From the NCBI GenBank assembly GCA_963558655.1, contig CAUWHJ010000009.1:1-64000 (forward strand): a stretch of 64,000 nt of DNA. Direction: 5' to 3'. This document shows, in pieces, positions 43,865 to 53,230 of this stretch. The stretch's first letter is position 1. Each line of letters begins with the position of its first letter. The translations under genes and the position numbers were made by a program. The stretch comes from UMGS1590 sp963558655 (GTDB taxonomy: Bacteria > Bacillota > Peptococcia > Peptococcales > Peptococcaceae). The notes under the pieces were generated by a model. It saw only the letters and a program-made list of their open reading frames with translations, was not told the DNA's origin and ran no database searches.

Positions 43865-44758
43865 TCAGCCTTTTTTACCGGAACTTTTCGCTTCGATGTG
43901 ACGGCTCCATGCATTGGCACCAATATTAAAAAGTAACACGAGAATCATTAGCACAGCCGAAGAAAGGTTTGCTAAAGCGCGATCCTGACCATTAACCTGT
44001 AAGTTCCAAATCTGAATGGATAAAGTTTCCGCAGGACGAAACACATTCAACGGACACGTTGTTGCTGTGATATCCCAATTTCCCCAGTTGAGCTGGGTGC
44101 CAGATCCGGCTGTATAGAGCAAAGCTGCCGCTTCACCAAATCCACGACCAGCGGCCAAAATAACCCCCGTCATAATACGAGGCAAGCACGCCGGTAAAAT
44201 GACATGAAACACCGACTGCCATTTTGTTGCGCCAAGGCCAACACTGCCGTGCAAATACCCCTCCGGCAATCCTTTGATGGCATCTTCCGTCGTTGTTGTC
44301 AATAATGGCAGCGTCAAAATGGAAACAGATAACGCACCAACAAACAAACTTTTGTCGAAACCGAACAGCACCAGGAAAACCAAGTAACCAAATAAACCAA
44401 CAACAATAGATGGCAGAGACGACAGCGCTTCAATACAAATTCTCAAGAAACGTGTAATCGGTCCCTGTTTAGCATAAATAGCCAAATAGATGCCGGCAAA
44501 AATACCAATCGGAACAGAAAATAGCAATGCAATAAAAACAAGATAAATCGTATTAAACAGCTGGTTGCCCACACTGCCTTCTCGTCTAAACGCAAACATC
44601 TCCGGAGAAGCACCCATTAAGCCCCCAATGATGACCTTACCAGCGAAAGCAACCAATAATACCATAAAAAAGATAGCAACGGCGTAAAATACACACGTCA
44701 TCAATTTATCAATGCTTTTCGCTCTTTTCAAACGTTCATTCAAAGAGTGTTCACTCAT
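43865..44758 (-). CDS. pstA: phosphate ABC transporter permease PstA
   Basis: The 297-residue protein has six membrane helices and the MetI-like EAA loop (SVGLGATKWQSVFHVILPACLPRIMTGV), the coupling site for PstB. It begins three bases after pstC with AGGAGGA upstream. Confidence 0.96.
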   Translation of the reverse strand: MSEHSLNERLKRAKSIDKLMTCVFYAVAIFFMVLLVAFAGKVIIGGLMGASPEMFAFRREGSVGNQLFNTIYLVFIALLFSVPIGIFAGIYLAIYAKQGPITRFLRICIEALSSLPSIVVGLFGYLVFLVLFGFDKSLFVGALSVSILTLPLLTTTTEDAIKGLPEGYLHGSVGLGATKWQSVFHVILPACLPRIMTGVILAAGRGFGEAAALLYTAGSGTQLNWGNWDITATTCPLNVFRPAETLSIQIWNLQVNGQDRALANLSSAVLMILVLLFNIGANAWSRHIEAKSSGKKG

Positions 44759-44761
44759 GGA

Positions 44762-45670
44762 TCAATCCTCCTTCTCTTTTCTGTCAGAAACGAGATGAAT
44801 CAAAACAATGAAAAACAGTGAAATTAAAAATAAAAGTGCAGCCATTGTCCATAACGCGGCTTTTAATTCCCCGCCTTCCATCGCGTTACCCATCTGAGCA
44901 GCAATTTCGGTGGTCAATGTTTTCGTCGTAGAGAAGATACTTGTTGGCAAAGCTGTTGTCTGACCAATCACCATAGCAACTGCAAGCGCTTCACCAAAAG
45001 CACGTGCCAAGCCAAGAACAACGCCGGTTACAATCCCAGACTTCGCAGCAGGTACCATCACTCGCCAAATAGCCTGCCAACGCGTAGAGCCAAGACCGTA
45101 TGCTGCATCTCTGCAAGTGGCTGGTACTGCACCGAGCGCATCAGCCGAAACACTGGCAATCGTCGGAAAAATCATCACAGCCAACACAATACCCGCAGCC
45201 AGCACAGAGTGGCCCACTTGTCGATCAAAAACAACACGGATAGCTGGAACCAACACGGTTAAACCAATCCATCCATAAACAACCGATGGAATACCTGCAA
45301 AAATTTCAACAACCGGACGATAAAATTTATCTCCAATCTTTGGCGAAATCTGTGTCATGAAAATGGCTGAACCCAGTGCAAACGGTGTGGCAATAAGAAG
45401 CGCCAAACCACACACGCAGAGAGAACCAACAATGAAAATAAGTGCACCTACTGCGCCGCCACCCTCTGCATTGTCAACTGGCTCCCAAGTGGCAGAACCT
45501 AAAAATTCCCATAGGGTATGGCCGAAAACAAGGAAGGTATCCGAGCCTTTGTAGACAAGAAATGCTCCAATGATTATCGTCAAAGCGATGACAAAGAAGC
45601 CAAAGAAAACGCTCAAGCCCCGCCAACCGTATTCTTTGAAGAACATACCTTTCTTTTCTTTTACAATCAT
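44762..45670 (-). CDS. pstC: phosphate ABC transporter permease PstC
   Basis: The 302-residue inner-membrane permease has six helices, the PstC-type segment FLGSATWEPVDN after TM1 and the EAA loop AAYGLGSTRWQAIWRVMVPAAKSGI. GAGGAAAG lies before the ATG. A hairpin at 45696-45736 between pstS and pstC may reduce expression relative to pstS. Confidence 0.96.
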   Translation of the reverse strand: MIVKEKKGMFFKEYGWRGLSVFFGFFVIALTIIIGAFLVYKGSDTFLVFGHTLWEFLGSATWEPVDNAEGGGAVGALIFIVGSLCVCGLALLIATPFALGSAIFMTQISPKIGDKFYRPVVEIFAGIPSVVYGWIGLTVLVPAIRVVFDRQVGHSVLAAGIVLAVMIFPTIASVSADALGAVPATCRDAAYGLGSTRWQAIWRVMVPAAKSGIVTGVVLGLARAFGEALAVAMVIGQTTALPTSIFSTTKTLTTEIAAQMGNAMEGGELKAALWTMAALLFLISLFFIVLIHLVSDRKEKED

Positions 45671-45695
45671 GTTTTCTTTCCTCTTTCATAAAAGA

Positions 45696-45736
45696 GAGTG
45701 GACCAGCCGATCCGGTAATGATCGTTAAGTCCACTC
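45696..45736 (-). terminator. intercistronic hairpin between pstS and pstC
   Basis: An 8-bp GAGTGGAC/GTCCACTC stem (45696-45703 with 45729-45736) with a structured 25-base loop. The tail is only moderately T-rich, so it is probably a partial terminator or RNA stabiliser that gives more pstS than pstCAB. Confidence 0.5.
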
Positions 45737-45767
45737 CTTCGTTCCTACAAGTAACAAGATATGTTGA

Positions 45768-46676
45768 TTAGTGTTCGGTGACAGTCATCTTAGAAGCAAC
45801 ACCGTAACCAAGGCTTTCCATGGTTTCGCCGAAGTCATCACCCATAATGTAGTCGAGGAATGCCTGTGCAATCTCATTAGGTTCGCCCTTGGTGTACATA
45901 TGTTCGTAAGTCCATACTGGATAATCGCCAGAGTAGGTGTTTTCCAGGGTAGGTTCTACACCATCAATAGCCACAGTTTCAACGCCAGTGTCATCACCAG
46001 TGAGATAAGACAGGGCTACATAACCAATCGCACCTTTGGTGTCTTTTACATTCTGAAGCAATACGCCGGAATCATCCGTTTCCATGGAAGCGTTAGAGGC
46101 TTCTTCGTTACCATCCAACGCATACTGTTGGAAGGTTGCACGCGTACCGGAAGAAGTAGGACGTGTTACAAGAACAATGTCTTCATCTGGGCCGCCCACT
46201 TCACTCCAGTTCGTAATCTGACCGGTAAAGATACCAATCAGCTGATCCTTGGTGAGGTTTGTTACACCAGCTTCGGCAACATCTGGATTAACAATAGCTG
46301 CCATGGTTACAACACAAACCTGATGGTCAACTAATTCTTCTGCCTGTGCTGCATCAAGTTTATCTTCAGCCGGAACATCGGAGTTACCAATGTCGATAGT
46401 ACCTTCAGACACCTGTTTTAAGCCTTCGCCAGAACCGCCAGCATCAACAGTAATAGCAACATCTGGATATACTTCAACGAATTCGTTCACAGCTTCATCA
46501 ACAAGTGGCTTCAGTGCAGAAGAACCAGCAGCAGTAAGTTCACCGCTCAGTTCTTGTGTTTCAGCAGATGCGCTACCACTCTCACTTGTTGCAGCCGTGT
46601 CTCCACCGCCGCCACAACCTGCCAATAACCCCATACAAAGGACTGCTGCAATCCCAACTCTTTTCCAATTTTTCAT
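45768..46676 (-). CDS. pstS: phosphate-binding lipoprotein PstS
   Basis: The 302-residue protein starts with a lipoprotein signal (hydrophobic core, then LLAGCGGGG with the lipidated Cys). The mature part has phosphate-binding motifs of the PstS family: AAGSSALKPLV, GGSGEGLKQV, IGNSDVPA, and VTRPTSSGTRATFQQ. AAGAAGG precedes the ATG. It is first in the pst-pho operon and follows a Pho-box-like promoter. Confidence 0.96.
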   Translation of the reverse strand: MKNWKRVGIAAVLCMGLLAGCGGGGDTAATSESGSASAETQELSGELTAAGSSALKPLVDEAVNEFVEVYPDVAITVDAGGSGEGLKQVSEGTIDIGNSDVPAEDKLDAAQAEELVDHQVCVVTMAAIVNPDVAEAGVTNLTKDQLIGIFTGQITNWSEVGGPDEDIVLVTRPTSSGTRATFQQYALDGNEEASNASMETDDSGVLLQNVKDTKGAIGYVALSYLTGDDTGVETVAIDGVEPTLENTYSGDYPVWTYEHMYTKGEPNEIAQAFLDYIMGDDFGETMESLGYGVASKMTVTEH

Positions 46677-46726
46677 TGTTGACCTTCTTTCTTAATATTT
46701 ACTTTCGTGTTTCGCTTACAGACTTT

Positions 46727-46781
46727 ATATTAAAGAGTGCATGTTAATTCTAAAAGCGTTCAAATGTAAAATCATTGTAAA
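46727..46781 (-). promoter_or_regulatory. pst promoter with Pho-box-like repeats
   Basis: Minus-strand TTTACA at 46781-46776 and 46770-46765 (11-bp period) and TTAACA at 46747-46742, spaced about two periods further, match the TTwACA direct repeats bound by PhoP in Bacillota. A TAATAT -10 box (46732-46727) lies 9 bp downstream, with no -35 box, as in activator-dependent Pho promoters. The rest of 46782-47055 shows nothing recognisable. Confidence 0.65.
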
Positions 46782-47055
46782 ATATGACGATTTTTCAGTT
46801 ATATTTTTCTGAAAACTTCCACTAAATATGTGTGTATAATCAGATATTGTCCTAGATATTGTCGCTTCCATTTCACACAATTTATTCAGCGCACATTCTT
46901 AACATATGCTCTTTGAATTCTAAATCATCGTCCAAACGCCCAACAAGGCTTCTCTGCATTCACTGACAACCATTAAACAAACTCTGATTACAAATTTACA
47001 CATCTAAAACAACGCCAGGTCTTTCTCTGCGCTTTTCTCCATAAATCTTTTCACT

Positions 47056-47087
47056 AAAAAAGGAACGTGCGAAAAACACGTTCCTTC
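47056..47087 (-). terminator. terminator of the sensor-MFS operon
   Basis: A 10-bp AAGGAACGTG/CACGTTCCTT stem (47060-47069 with 47077-47086) followed by T-rich sequence leftward, 15 bases after the last gene of the operon. Confidence 0.88.
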
Positions 47088-47101
47088 TTAAATATCGTTT
47101 A

Positions 47102-49489
47102 TCAGCGACGCCTTCGGCCGATTACCATAAAACCGTTGATGCAGGCAAAAAGTATGGCGAAAACAACATAGGCACCACCAAAACTCCAAATGGCGAGCAT
47201 AAGACTCATTTGAACAAGCAACTCAATGACCACCGGTGCAATCACACCCACAACAGTGCTCACAGTTTCATAGATGGCCAAAGCTGTCACTTCACTCACA
47301 CGATGACAAACCACCGGCAAGGACAGAAAACCTTCTATTGATAGCGGCGAACCATAACCATCAAAGATACCCAAAATTGCCGACGACACAAGCACCATAA
47401 TGGTAAACGGTGGAACACCCATAGCAATAACACCAACTGCACCTAATAAAAGGCAGCTAATAAGGCCAACATAAACATTGATACGCCCACTCAAAAAGCG
47501 TACCAGTTTTGGTCCTATATAAAAACCTGCAATCCCGTTTGCAATGTAGCAATACGACAGCAAAAGATTATTTCCCTGTTCTGCTACAAGCGATGGTATC
47601 AGCGTTACCGGAAAAATCACACCAAAACCAATCGGAATGATGATAAGGATACAATATTGCAGTATCTGCGGTGTCATAAAGGCGCGAATATTTTCCAATA
47701 TAGACGCTTTCTCTTCCACTTTCTGAATAATGGCTTTCTTTTTATCAGCATTACGTTCAAGCAACGTCCAGGGCATCATCTTCAATACAAAAATACCCAA
47801 CAGCCCAAAAAGAATAGCCGAAACCATATACGAAAAATGATAGCCAGCCAAAGAAGCAACGATAGCACCAATCCCCGCGCCACACATACAACCGCCAATG
47901 AGTCCGCCGTTTGACGCAGCCAGATTGATTTGTCGTCGTTCCTCATTATGACTACCATTGGCAACCAGCATATTTAGCGTGTGAATGATACCTGAGTAGG
48001 CAAATCCTCCTAAAAAGCGCATAATGATAATCACCAATGCCGAATTGGTCAGAAAGCACATCACATTGACGACAAACATTAAACTAATTGAAAACAAAAA
48101 GAACAGACGCCCACGGCGATTTGGTTGTTTAATCCAAATTGGGTAAAGCATCATCCCTATCATTTGTGCAGCACTATCTAACGTTAACGGCAAGGCAGCG
48201 GTAACACCGACTCCCAAATCACCAACAGACTGGTTCCATTGTTTGATAAGAAGCGCCGAATAGGGCAAATACATATAATTTGCCAGTGTTCTCAAAAAAG
48301 AAGCAATACGAATTCCTGATGAGAGATATTCATAGGTGTCATTATTATCGTCACCAAAATATCTTTCCTTTCTCTGGCTCCACATCGCCGGCAAGCGCGT
48401 CAACTCAAAAATAATCACGATACAAAAGATGAACGTTGCCAGAAACATCAAAAAAAGCTCTTGCATACTCGCTTTCACATAGTCATCAGAAATCACAGCT
48501 TCAATGTTCAGCATCTGATCTCTGGCGGCAACATTCATTGATACCACGCCAGTATCCAGGTGCTCGGCTGCGCCGCTTTTGCCATTGCTTTCAACTGTCA
48601 CTGAAAGTTCCTCGAGCACCGGCATCGTGTGCACCTTATCTGCCAAATAATCATCAAGACCAATCATATCGTCATAAGTGACACCTTTATCACTCAATTC
48701 CTGAATGGTCATGCCTACATATTCAACAATAGATGCGGCATCCGCTTCAATGGCTGATTCATAACTGTTTTTAAACAGAAAATAATTGGACATACCTGTG
48801 ACAATAATCACGATAATAAGAATGACAGACGGCACCCGAAACATCAAAAAGTGCCAATAATCCTCATTACATTGTACACACCGTCGATGCATCACCAGAA
48901 AAAAGCAACCCAAAGCAAGCAGCCCAACAACAAGGGCAATCGCAAAAGCCATTGCCATTTCACCAAACATGGTCGTGCGTTGCTCTGCATAAACACTTGT
49001 GGGCACACCGAGAAGAAAACTGCCAACCTGCTTATCCTGATCCATTACAGGCATCATCAAGATCTCATAATCGCCATCGGCATAAATCTGATAATTTTGT
49101 TCTGTTGGTTCTGCAGTTAAAGCCTGTTGTACTTCCTGACTTGCAACAATTTCACCAAGCGCCGATTGCATACTATATGTACTATACAGAATACGCCCAT
49201 TCGTATCGGCTACACCAACTTCAACATCATCACCATCGAAAATCATCTGAGTGCGTGCAAACACATCTTCGATGCCGTAATAATTATCAAGGCTTTTACC
49301 GTACTCAATGCTCGTTTCCATATCCGTAATGACCTGGTCACAGAGCGTTGCATAATAACTCTGCTTCACTTCTCGATAATTCTGATCAAAGCTAAAATAG
49401 CAAATCATCGACATCAACGAAAGCGTTATCAATAAAAAGACACAAAAAGTAACAATAATATCTTTAACAGACTTCTTTACTTTTGTCAT
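47102..49489 (-). CDS. sensor-MFS fusion transporter, copy 1
   Basis: The 795-residue membrane protein has two tandem TM-extracytoplasmic-TM units, then an MFS-type transporter. Approximate layout: TM 12-34, outer domain 35-175 (FDQNYREVKQSYYA, GIEDVFARTQ, ILYSTYS), TM 180-205; TM 220-242, second outer domain 243-345, TM 348-370; then about 12 helices from SGIRIASFLRTLANYMYLP to the end. The outer parts resemble Cache/PAS-like sensor folds by pattern only. The paralogue at 53231 has the same length and layout. The ATG at 49489 has GAGG ten bases upstream and lies 16 bp after the lipoprotein gene. Substrate unknown. Confidence 0.82.
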   Translation of the reverse strand: MTKVKKSVKDIIVTFCVFLLITLSLMSMICYFSFDQNYREVKQSYYATLCDQVITDMETSIEYGKSLDNYYGIEDVFARTQMIFDGDDVEVGVADTNGRILYSTYSMQSALGEIVASQEVQQALTAEPTEQNYQIYADGDYEILMMPVMDQDKQVGSFLLGVPTSVYAEQRTTMFGEMAMAFAIALVVGLLALGCFFLVMHRRCVQCNEDYWHFLMFRVPSVILIIVIIVTGMSNYFLFKNSYESAIEADAASIVEYVGMTIQELSDKGVTYDDMIGLDDYLADKVHTMPVLEELSVTVESNGKSGAAEHLDTGVVSMNVAARDQMLNIEAVISDDYVKASMQELFLMFLATFIFCIVIIFELTRLPAMWSQRKERYFGDDNNDTYEYLSSGIRIASFLRTLANYMYLPYSALLIKQWNQSVGDLGVGVTAALPLTLDSAAQMIGMMLYPIWIKQPNRRGRLFFLFSISLMFVVNVMCFLTNSALVIIIMRFLGGFAYSGIIHTLNMLVANGSHNEERRQINLAASNGGLIGGCMCGAGIGAIVASLAGYHFSYMVSAILFGLLGIFVLKMMPWTLLERNADKKKAIIQKVEEKASILENIRAFMTPQILQYCILIIIPIGFGVIFPVTLIPSLVAEQGNNLLLSYCYIANGIAGFYIGPKLVRFLSGRINVYVGLISCLLLGAVGVIAMGVPPFTIMVLVSSAILGIFDGYGSPLSIEGFLSLPVVCHRVSEVTALAIYETVSTVVGVIAPVVIELLVQMSLMLAIWSFGGAYVVFAILFACINGFMVIGRRRR

Positions 49490-49504
49490 TACCACGCATC
49501 CTCA

Positions 49505-50677
49505 TTATTGGTCCGTTTCACTGGAATATATGGTTTCACAAGCAAGAAGAAGTTCGAAATTTGGCTGAAAGCCAATTGCTCGCGCAGTGTCGAGGTTAAT
49601 ACTGATATACGGTGACGATACATACTCGCCCGAAATATCGCCCGGTGCCGTACCACAAGCAACCTGTTCAATGGTTGACGCCACAAAACGACCTACACCG
49701 ACATAATCCGTTGAAGCTACAAGCATCAATGCACCCTGCTCCACATAATTTTCACCATCCTGCACAAAAACCGGAATATCTGCTTCGATAAGCGGTTCCA
49801 ATATTGCCGCCACATCCATATCGCTACCGATAAGATCAGCCGTCAGAAAGTAAGCGTCCACACCATCCTCTACAAGAGCGCGATTTCGCTCGATGAGTAC
49901 TGCTTCGTTGTTTGCCTCACTATCATTCAACGGATACACCGTCAATCCAATACCCATCTTTTCAGCCGCATCTGCAATATAAGATAAACCAACCACGTCA
50001 GGGTCTGAGCAAAGCAGTCCCAAATGTTCATATGGAATGATACTATAATAGTATTCCAATTGTCGTTCATAAGGCAGACTTTCAACCTGTGCCCAAAGCT
50101 GTGGATCGCCGCTATTATCCGCCGATGAAATAATTCCCGCCGAAACAGGATCGGTCGCCATGCAAACCAAAGTGTTGACATCAAGATCACGCTCTTTCAT
50201 GAAAATTCCCGGATCTGTCCCCATAGCAAGAATAATATCTAACCCCTGTGGCGAATCAATATGTTCCTGCATACTCTGAACGATTGCATCCTCACTTTCA
50301 TAGTCCATATAGTAGGCTGCATCGCCAACAAATTCAATATAAGGGCCGAGATTCATTTCAGAAAGCGCTTCAACCATCGCCACTACATCCATGCTGGTCT
50401 CTGTAAATGGCAAAGTATCATAAGTAAGCCACCCGTCTTCCTTCAAGCCTTCCAACACATAATAAAGATAGGTGCTAGCCGGTTCATATTCATTGATGTC
50501 TAAAAGACCAATCCGCAGTTTGCTACTGTCCTCTTGCTGCATTGGTTGCACCGTTTTTTCTACACGCTGCACGGTTTGCTCAGCCATAGCTGACACATCC
50601 GTTTCATTTTCTCCGCAGCCAGCAATGGCTACAAGCATCATTAGCAAAAGCCCTAATAAAAAAACTTTCTTTATCAT
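49505..50677 (-). CDS. TrpX-type (ABC_sub_bind family) substrate-binding lipoprotein
   Basis: The 390-residue protein has a lipoprotein signal (MIKKVFLLG..., LVAIAGCGE with lipidated Cys) and a two-lobed periplasmic-binding-protein fold like the family of tryptophan/tyrosine-binding lipoproteins: LRIGLLDINEYEP at the first strand, DIILAMGTDPGIFM, CMATDPVSAGII, HLGLLCSDPDVVGLSYI, DAYFLTADLIGSD and LMLVASTDYVGVGRF. Normally such genes precede an ABC permease and ATPase; here neither is present and the neighbours are sensor-MFS proteins. AAAGG lies seven bases before the ATG, four bases after the stop of the racemase-like gene. Confidence 0.85.
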   Translation of the reverse strand: MIKKVFLLGLLLMMLVAIAGCGENETDVSAMAEQTVQRVEKTVQPMQQEDSSKLRIGLLDINEYEPASTYLYYVLEGLKEDGWLTYDTLPFTETSMDVVAMVEALSEMNLGPYIEFVGDAAYYMDYESEDAIVQSMQEHIDSPQGLDIILAMGTDPGIFMKERDLDVNTLVCMATDPVSAGIISSADNSGDPQLWAQVESLPYERQLEYYYSIIPYEHLGLLCSDPDVVGLSYIADAAEKMGIGLTVYPLNDSEANNEAVLIERNRALVEDGVDAYFLTADLIGSDMDVAAILEPLIEADIPVFVQDGENYVEQGALMLVASTDYVGVGRFVASTIEQVACGTAPGDISGEYVSSPYISINLDTARAIGFQPNFELLLACETIYSSETDQ

Positions 50678-50681
50678 CGCA

Positions 50682-53210
50682 TCACCTTTCCATGCACGAC
50701 AGCCATCGCTGCACCCAATGATCCGGAAGACGTTCCGCAACCGGCACAATATCTCGATAGAGTGTCAACAAGCCATTTTCGTGTGCTTCACGCATTGAAC
50801 AAGCCATTGCTTGCTGTATGTCCAGCTCATCTTTATGAGCCAAAAGCTCTACACTGCCATACGGCGTTCCATGACCATTACTCAAAAAAACAGGCCCACT
50901 CAAATAACCATCTGTGACGCGCGTCTCCATAAATTTCGCCAACGTCTCATCGCCGCACGCATTCAGTGCCTGGCAAAGACCACGTTGCATATCACGTAAA
51001 TAGTGCGGTTGAAAATAGCCGCCAAAGCATCGCAAACCACGCTCAAACAATAATTTTAATAAATGAAGAAATATTCCGGGATAAAGGCGTCCTTGCGCCA
51101 AAGCGTCCGGTATTGCTGAATAAGAAAAACGTTCTCCAGTACACCTATTGACAAGTGCATCACCATCATCATAAAGCGGCGCACGTCGATATAGCGTTTT
51201 ATCTTCTCCCCAAAACAGCATGGTTCCGGTAAGTCTATCACCTTTATGTGACCAACAGCCTGACACACCATCGAGGTATGAAAAAACAGCCTGACGAAAT
51301 TCGCGGTCAACAAACAATCGCCTGGAAAAACTCTCCTTATTGTCCATATCTCTCAAAATCAATGCTGTCGTTAATTCCTCAGCGTTCACATAAACCACAC
51401 CACAACCCGTCGCTTCCATAGAAAGCGCATGATTGATGAGACAAGCCTGATCAACATAGCGCTCGCAAGCTAATACATCCGGGCGCTTATAAATATCATT
51501 CAGTATATGACGCACCGTGTGCTGCATTGGTTCTGAAAGCTGTGCCGCCAGTTCTTTTTTCTCAAAATTTTCTTTAGCACAGTCTATCATTTCTGCGGTC
51601 ATTGCCGGAAACATACCAACGCAACTGTTCTTATATTTCTTCTTAACAATAGGAAAACGTTGTGGTAAAGCACCATCACGCAACTCATAAAGTGTCATAC
51701 CTTGCCCAAAAGAAGAGTTGCACATTGATACCAAGCCACAGGCAATAACAGATATATGTTTGTGTACAAAACCACGTTTTTCGAGCAGATGTTGAAAAAG
51801 CAAGTTCCCTTGTACCGCTGAGGCAAAATAATCAACACCATGATGATTGGCTGTCAGCGCACAATCTATCAAACCAGAAGCTGCTTCTTTAGCCACTTGT
51901 ACACCTAAAAGCGGCAAAAGCTGAGCCTCCGCTTCCTGCACAACATCTTCCGGATTACACAGTGGCACTTGCTGTTCAAAATCAGCCAAACGCTGCACAT
52001 ACGCCGTTAAAGAACGATCACCATCTTCATCCAGCACCTGTTTTAATGTTGGACAATGATGCTTCATTTGAATCATGAGCCGTTGCACCGGCGTTGTTTC
52101 CGGCAAATGCGTAAGATGGCGTTCAACGCGTGCACCAGTTTTTTGCACAATCTGACAATTAGAAAGTGTCAACGGTGTTCTCTCAATCACCTCTGAAACA
52201 CTAATCGAATCACCATTTTGACACCCTAAAAACACCACTTCATCACCAGGACTTGCTTCAGAAAGCGCACTGACATCAATAATACAACTATCCATGCTCA
52301 CACTTTCCACTTTCACACGCTGACCACGCACAAGCACTTCAGCATCTTCCTGCCAAAACAACAATGCAATGTCTTCGTAGCCACCTTCCACCACGGCCAA
52401 CCGGCAAAAGCCATCACAATCTGCCGTACGTGAATAGCCACCAAAAGCAGACCCTCTTACACGCTTTATATCAATGATATGGCTCTTAATTGTCATCACC
52501 GAACGCAGCTCATTTTGCTGAAAGATTTCATCATACGGCAAACCGTAAATTCCAGCACCAATGCGTACCATGTCAAAATGCGCCTCTGGGAGCATATATG
52601 CAGCAGCGGTTGACGCTGCATGAACACAGAGCTGTTTACGGAAGGTAGAAGGAATCTGCTTTACAAGCATAGAAAACACTTCTATTTGTTCTTGAAGTAA
52701 ACCCGATTTATTCATATAAGCCCCATAAAGCTGTGTATAAACCCCCGTCCATTTGATATGCGAACACTTTTTCAACGAATCAGTCAGGGTTAAAAATTCC
52801 TGCGGCTCTATCCCTGGACTTCCGGCGCAAACGTCTAAGCGCACATGTACGGTCACACTTTTTTCCTGTACCGTTGCTGCTTCTTCCAACTTTTCCAAAA
52901 ATCCCGGACGCGAAACAGTTGCAATAAGATCCGCTTGAACAAGCGCAGCTATATCTTCATCAGCCGTGTCACTCAACACAAGAATCGGCAACTTAATGCC
53001 ACCTGTACGCAAACTACGCCCTTCACTTACAGTAGCTACCGCCAGCATATCTACCGGCGCTTGTGCTTCTACCAACCGAGCAATGTCAAGCGCACCACAA
53101 CCATAAGCATCGCCTTTGAGCACACAACACAGCTTCACTGCGCCAATTTTTTGTTTGATTTGAAAGATGTTATGTAAAATGTTCTCTGCGTTGATCTCAA
53201 CATGAACCAT
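50682..53210 (-). CDS. alanine-racemase-like protein with long unknown C-terminal region
   Basis: The 842-residue protein has an alanine racemase fold in residues 1 to about 360: the PLP-lysine motif CCVLKGDAYGCGA (usually VVKADAYGHG), a HAASTAAAY segment with FDMVRIGAGIYGL, and the C-terminal barrel with FGGYSRTADCDGF (candidate catalytic Tyr) and VVEGGYEDI. Residues about 365-842 match nothing I recognise; notable stretches are LTANHHGVDYFASAVQGNLLF, NSSFGQGMTLYELR and GTMLFWGEDKTLYRRAP. No signal peptide is seen, so it is probably cytoplasmic. It might racemise or epimerise an amino acid tied to the neighbouring transporters. The ribosome site is weak. Confidence 0.82.
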   Translation of the reverse strand: MVHVEINAENILHNIFQIKQKIGAVKLCCVLKGDAYGCGALDIARLVEAQAPVDMLAVATVSEGRSLRTGGIKLPILVLSDTADEDIAALVQADLIATVSRPGFLEKLEEAATVQEKSVTVHVRLDVCAGSPGIEPQEFLTLTDSLKKCSHIKWTGVYTQLYGAYMNKSGLLQEQIEVFSMLVKQIPSTFRKQLCVHAASTAAAYMLPEAHFDMVRIGAGIYGLPYDEIFQQNELRSVMTIKSHIIDIKRVRGSAFGGYSRTADCDGFCRLAVVEGGYEDIALLFWQEDAEVLVRGQRVKVESVSMDSCIIDVSALSEASPGDEVVFLGCQNGDSISVSEVIERTPLTLSNCQIVQKTGARVERHLTHLPETTPVQRLMIQMKHHCPTLKQVLDEDGDRSLTAYVQRLADFEQQVPLCNPEDVVQEAEAQLLPLLGVQVAKEAASGLIDCALTANHHGVDYFASAVQGNLLFQHLLEKRGFVHKHISVIACGLVSMCNSSFGQGMTLYELRDGALPQRFPIVKKKYKNSCVGMFPAMTAEMIDCAKENFEKKELAAQLSEPMQHTVRHILNDIYKRPDVLACERYVDQACLINHALSMEATGCGVVYVNAEELTTALILRDMDNKESFSRRLFVDREFRQAVFSYLDGVSGCWSHKGDRLTGTMLFWGEDKTLYRRAPLYDDGDALVNRCTGERFSYSAIPDALAQGRLYPGIFLHLLKLLFERGLRCFGGYFQPHYLRDMQRGLCQALNACGDETLAKFMETRVTDGYLSGPVFLSNGHGTPYGSVELLAHKDELDIQQAMACSMREAHENGLLTLYRDIVPVAERLPDHWVQRWLSCMER

Positions 53211-53230
53211 ATTCGTTGTTTAACCCCATT

